A stretch of 64,000 nucleotides of DNA from CAJQQY01 sp964564545 (GTDB lineage Bacteria > Bacteroidota > Bacteroidia > Chitinophagales > Saprospiraceae). The position numbers were made by a program, and so were the translations under genes. The stretch covers positions 1 to 64,000 of the forward strand of contig CAZMBP010000074.1 in NCBI GenBank assembly GCA_964564545.1, given 5' to 3'. Positions 62,169-64,000 of the stretch are shown one piece after another (the first letter of the stretch is position 1; every line of letters starts with the position of its first letter). The notes beneath the pieces are model-generated. The model was not told the DNA's origin. It saw nothing but the letters and a program-made list of their open reading frames with translations, and searched no databases.

Positions 62169-63098
62169 TTGTTAGAAAACCAAAAACAATACATTCACGC
62201 CAACGGAAAACTACTCCTTTCCGCAGAATACTTTGTGCTTGATGGTGCTCTCGCTTTAGCTTTGCCTACTTCGAAAGGGCAAACATTTACCTTTGAAAGC
62301 ATACCTGATTCTAATGTAATTTCATGGAAAAGTTTTAATGAGAAAAAAGAACTTTGGTTTGAAGGAGTTTTTTCTTTGGAAAGTTTTCATGCAATAGAAA
62401 CGAGTGATTTAGCTGTTTCAAATCGCTTGACTCAAATTTTAAATGCTTGCCGTGAACTAAATAATTCTTTTTTAAAAAATGAAAAAGGAATTGCGGTAGA
62501 GTCACATTTGACCTTTCCAAAAAACTGGGGATTGGGGACGAGTTCTACATTAATTTATAGTGTGGCAAAATGGGCAGAGGTAAATGCATTTGTATTGTTA
62601 AAAAAAACTTTTGGTGGTTCAGGTTATGATATTGCTTGTGCAGGTGCAGATAAAAATATTTTATATTCAAAAATAGATGGTGTGGCTGAATGGTCGAATT
62701 GTGCATTTGATCCACCATTTAAAAATCAGTTGTATTTTATTTTTTTAGGAAAAAAACAAAATAGTAGAGAAGGGATTTCTCATTATCGAAAGATCGATAA
62801 AAAAGAGCATCTGGTTTCGGAGTTTTCTTTTTTAACAAAAAAAATACTAGAGTGTACAGAGCTTTCTGAGTTTGAGAAATTACTTGAGCAACACGAAGAT
62901 TTAGTATCTACAACATTACATTTATCAAAAGTAAAAGGTTTATTTTTTAAAGATTATTGGGGAAGTGTGAAATCCTTGGGAGCTTGGGGGGGAGATTTTG
63001 TTTTGGCGACTAGTGACCGATCGGAGGAAGAAACTCGAAAGTATTTCAACGAAAAGGGGTTTGAAGTGTTTATAAAATATGAGGATTTAATAAAGTAA
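62169..63098 (+). CDS. GHMP kinase of the GYDIA type
   Basis: A 309-aa kinase of the galactokinase/homoserine/mevalonate/phosphomevalonate superfamily. N-terminal HANGKLLLSAEYFVLDGALALALP binds ATP/substrate; the glycine-rich phosphate loop is WGLGTSSTLIYSV; and GGSGYDIACAGAD is the signature of the Bacteroidota GYDIA subgroup. Linked to fni and mvaA, so it probably phosphorylates mevalonate or phosphomevalonate; which step is not clear. The only usable start is TTG at 62169, since no in-frame ATG precedes the conserved N-terminus. mvaS, decarboxylase and the other kinase are not in view. Confidence 0.88.
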   Translation: MLENQKQYIHANGKLLLSAEYFVLDGALALALPTSKGQTFTFESIPDSNVISWKSFNEKKELWFEGVFSLESFHAIETSDLAVSNRLTQILNACRELNNSFLKNEKGIAVESHLTFPKNWGLGTSSTLIYSVAKWAEVNAFVLLKKTFGGSGYDIACAGADKNILYSKIDGVAEWSNCAFDPPFKNQLYFIFLGKKQNSREGISHYRKIDKKEHLVSEFSFLTKKILECTELSEFEKLLEQHEDLVSTTLHLSKVKGLFFKDYWGSVKSLGAWGGDFVLATSDRSEEETRKYFNEKGFEVFIKYEDLIK

Positions 63099-63099
63099 T

Positions 63100-63213
63100 A
63101 CGACTCTCTGAGTCGTTGCTCGTTATGCGACTTTCCAAGTCGTTATTTTTTAATTTAAAATATTGTTTATCGACTCTCAAAGTTGATGGATGAAAAACGA
63201 CTCGGAGAGTCGT
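63100..63213. repeat. Cluster of four micro-palindromes (CGACT family)
   Basis: Short palindromes with 3- to 5-nt centres: ACGACTC-TCT-GAGTCGT (63100-63116), CGACTT-TCC-AAGTCG (63128-63142), CGACT-CTCAA-AGTTG (63171-63185, one G-U pair) and ACGACTC-GGA-GAGTCGT (63197-63213). They occupy the whole gap between the GHMP kinase and reductase genes, and the last ends 8 bases before the reductase ATG. Same family as 32717-32800. Confidence 0.8.
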
Positions 63214-63221
63214 CATACGTT

Positions 63222-63962
63222 ATGGCAAAAAAATGGTTTGATAGCAAGGTAATTAGAATTGAAGATGAGTCTTCGACAACGAAACGATTTTGGGTGCAAG
63301 TTGAAGGCGATGAAGTTGTTGACTTTAAAGCTGGGCAATTTGTGACTTTGGACTTACCAATTTCTGAAAAGCGTACCAAACGGTGGCGCTCCTACTCTAT
63401 TGCTAATGCGCCTGATCAATCAAATATATTAGAATTTTGTATTGTCTTACTAGAAGGTGGAGCGGGAACAACTTACTTCTTTGAGGAGGTGAAAATTGGA
63501 ACTTCGATTAAATTAAAAAAACCGGCTGGTGGCTTTCATTTACCTGAAAAAATAGAAACGGATTTAGTTTTTATTTGTACAGGAACTGGAGTTGCTCCTT
63601 TTCGAAGTATGCTTTGGGATATTTACAATAATAAAATTCCTCATAAAAACATTCATTTGATTTTTGGAACGAGAACGGAAGATGGCATTTTGTATGAAAA
63701 AGAATTTGAAGACTTTATGGAGAAAATGCCTGAATTTAAATATTCTGTTGCATTGTCACGAGAGGAAATTTTGCCTGAAAAAAAATACGAAATCGTAAAA
63801 GGATATGTACATCCGATTTATCAAAAACATTTTTCGGAAGTTCGAAGTGAGGTAGATTTTTGGATTTGTGGATGGAGCAATATGATTGATGAAGCAGTCG
63901 CAAAATTAATGGTAGAAATGGGGTATGATAAGGGGCAAATTCATTATGAATTGTATGGGTGA
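63222..63962 (+). CDS. Ferredoxin-NADP reductase-like flavoprotein
   Basis: A 246-aa FAD-dependent NAD(P)H oxidoreductase. The FAD-binding barrel (1-100) has RSYSIANAPDQSNILEFCIV, and the NAD(P)-binding domain has FICTGTGVAPFRSML, FGTRTEDGILYEKEF and ICGWSNMIDEAVAKLMVEMGY. It ends with an aromatic residue near the C-terminus (HYELYG). The frame is open to 63183 through the palindrome cluster; the ATG at 63222 starts directly before the family's N-terminus. It could supply electrons to a ferredoxin or an oxygenase; no partner is adjacent. Confidence 0.9.
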   Translation: MAKKWFDSKVIRIEDESSTTKRFWVQVEGDEVVDFKAGQFVTLDLPISEKRTKRWRSYSIANAPDQSNILEFCIVLLEGGAGTTYFFEEVKIGTSIKLKKPAGGFHLPEKIETDLVFICTGTGVAPFRSMLWDIYNNKIPHKNIHLIFGTRTEDGILYEKEFEDFMEKMPEFKYSVALSREEILPEKKYEIVKGYVHPIYQKHFSEVRSEVDFWICGWSNMIDEAVAKLMVEMGYDKGQIHYELYG

Positions 63963-63972
63963 TTTTTTTGCT

Positions 63973-64000
63973 GCTGACTTTTTATGACTCTTATGACTTT
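63973..64000. repeat. GCTGACTTT family copy C, cut by the window edge
   Basis: GCTGCTGACTTTTTATGA followed by CTCTTATGACTT is nearly identical to the left arm and loop of the palindrome at 13341-13408. A T-run precedes it, as in the copy at 44351. The right arm lies beyond the window. Confidence 0.6.

Noticed and set aside
63100..63213. Possible CRISPR array
   Set aside because: Units are self-complementary 15-17-mers at irregular spacing with no uniform spacers, and no cas genes are nearby.

Overview
The window looks like chromosome of a low-GC Bacteroidota bacterium, most like the Saprospiria/Cytophagia-type gliding or marine members. Reasons: three very different proteins share the type IX secretion (T9SS) type B 'gliding motility-associated' C-terminal domain with an FTPNGDG/FTPDGDG core; there are SprB repeats; lipoproteins carry acidic residues after the lipobox Cys; the prolyl-tRNA synthetase is the eukaryote/archaea-like type; a class II HMG-CoA reductase, type 2 IPP isomerase and 'GYDIA' GHMP kinase sit together; and many genes are preceded by the Bacteroidota -7 box TAnnTTTG. 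I saw no rRNA, tRNA, CRISPR array, prophage or transposase gene. Names rest on motif recognition by eye; no database search was run.

Layout. 1-16 kb: thioredoxin-SPOR exported protein, hutI, a 1553-aa SprB-repeat adhesin, a TPR histidine kinase downstream of a DUF1573 lipoprotein, two LamG proteins, ybaB, murQ. 16-32 kb: an NtrC-like AAA+ regulator lacking the GAFTGA loop, a FAS1 lipoprotein, a 2149-aa M43 metalloprotease with FG-GAP repeats and T9SS tail, a transglutaminase-like/lipoprotein pair, purC, a DUF4139 protein and a MORN-caspase protein. 32-40 kb: rhodanese lipoprotein, hmgA, FadL-type porin, a Ser/Arg-tailed secreted protein, proS. 40-46 kb: two group II PLP decarboxylases, an Lrp/AsnC regulator, a cysteine dioxygenase and a sodium:solute symporter. 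46-53 kb: a cysteine-less ArsC-like protein, a DUF3127 protein with an SSB-like tip, MFS transporter, CotH-family lipoprotein with an outer-membrane barrel, cytochrome P450, and a secreted Trp-repeat protein. 53-57 kb: rplM-rpsI-rpsB-tsf-pyrH on the minus strand. 57-64 kb: a Cys-motif helical protein, a large lipoprotein, then fni-mvaA-GHMP kinase-FNR-like reductase.

The best candidate for an unusual system is 40.2-46.0 kb. A cysteine dioxygenase (cysteine to cysteine sulfinate) is divergent from a decarboxylase resembling animal cysteine-sulfinate/glutamate decarboxylases (cysteine sulfinate to hypotaurine), followed by a sodium symporter, with an Lrp/AsnC regulator next door. A 15-bp sequence matching the E. 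coli Lrp consensus at every position lies just upstream of the regulator gene, a 13/15 match overlaps the decarboxylase -7 box, and an identical 13-mer lies upstream of both the regulator and the dioxygenase. The dioxygenase has a Cys at the position of the Cys of the mammalian Cys-Tyr cofactor, which most bacterial homologues lack. This reads as a regulated hypotaurine/taurine-forming locus; substrates are inferred.

The second theme is structure between genes. Several unrelated imperfect palindromes (70-172 bp), a family of 15-21-bp micro-palindromes (arms CGACT/CGATT, 3-nt centre) in clusters of three and four at two loci 30 kb apart, and a GCTGACTTT-ended hairpin family with three members decorate intergenic gaps. 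They look like REP/MITE-type non-autonomous elements.
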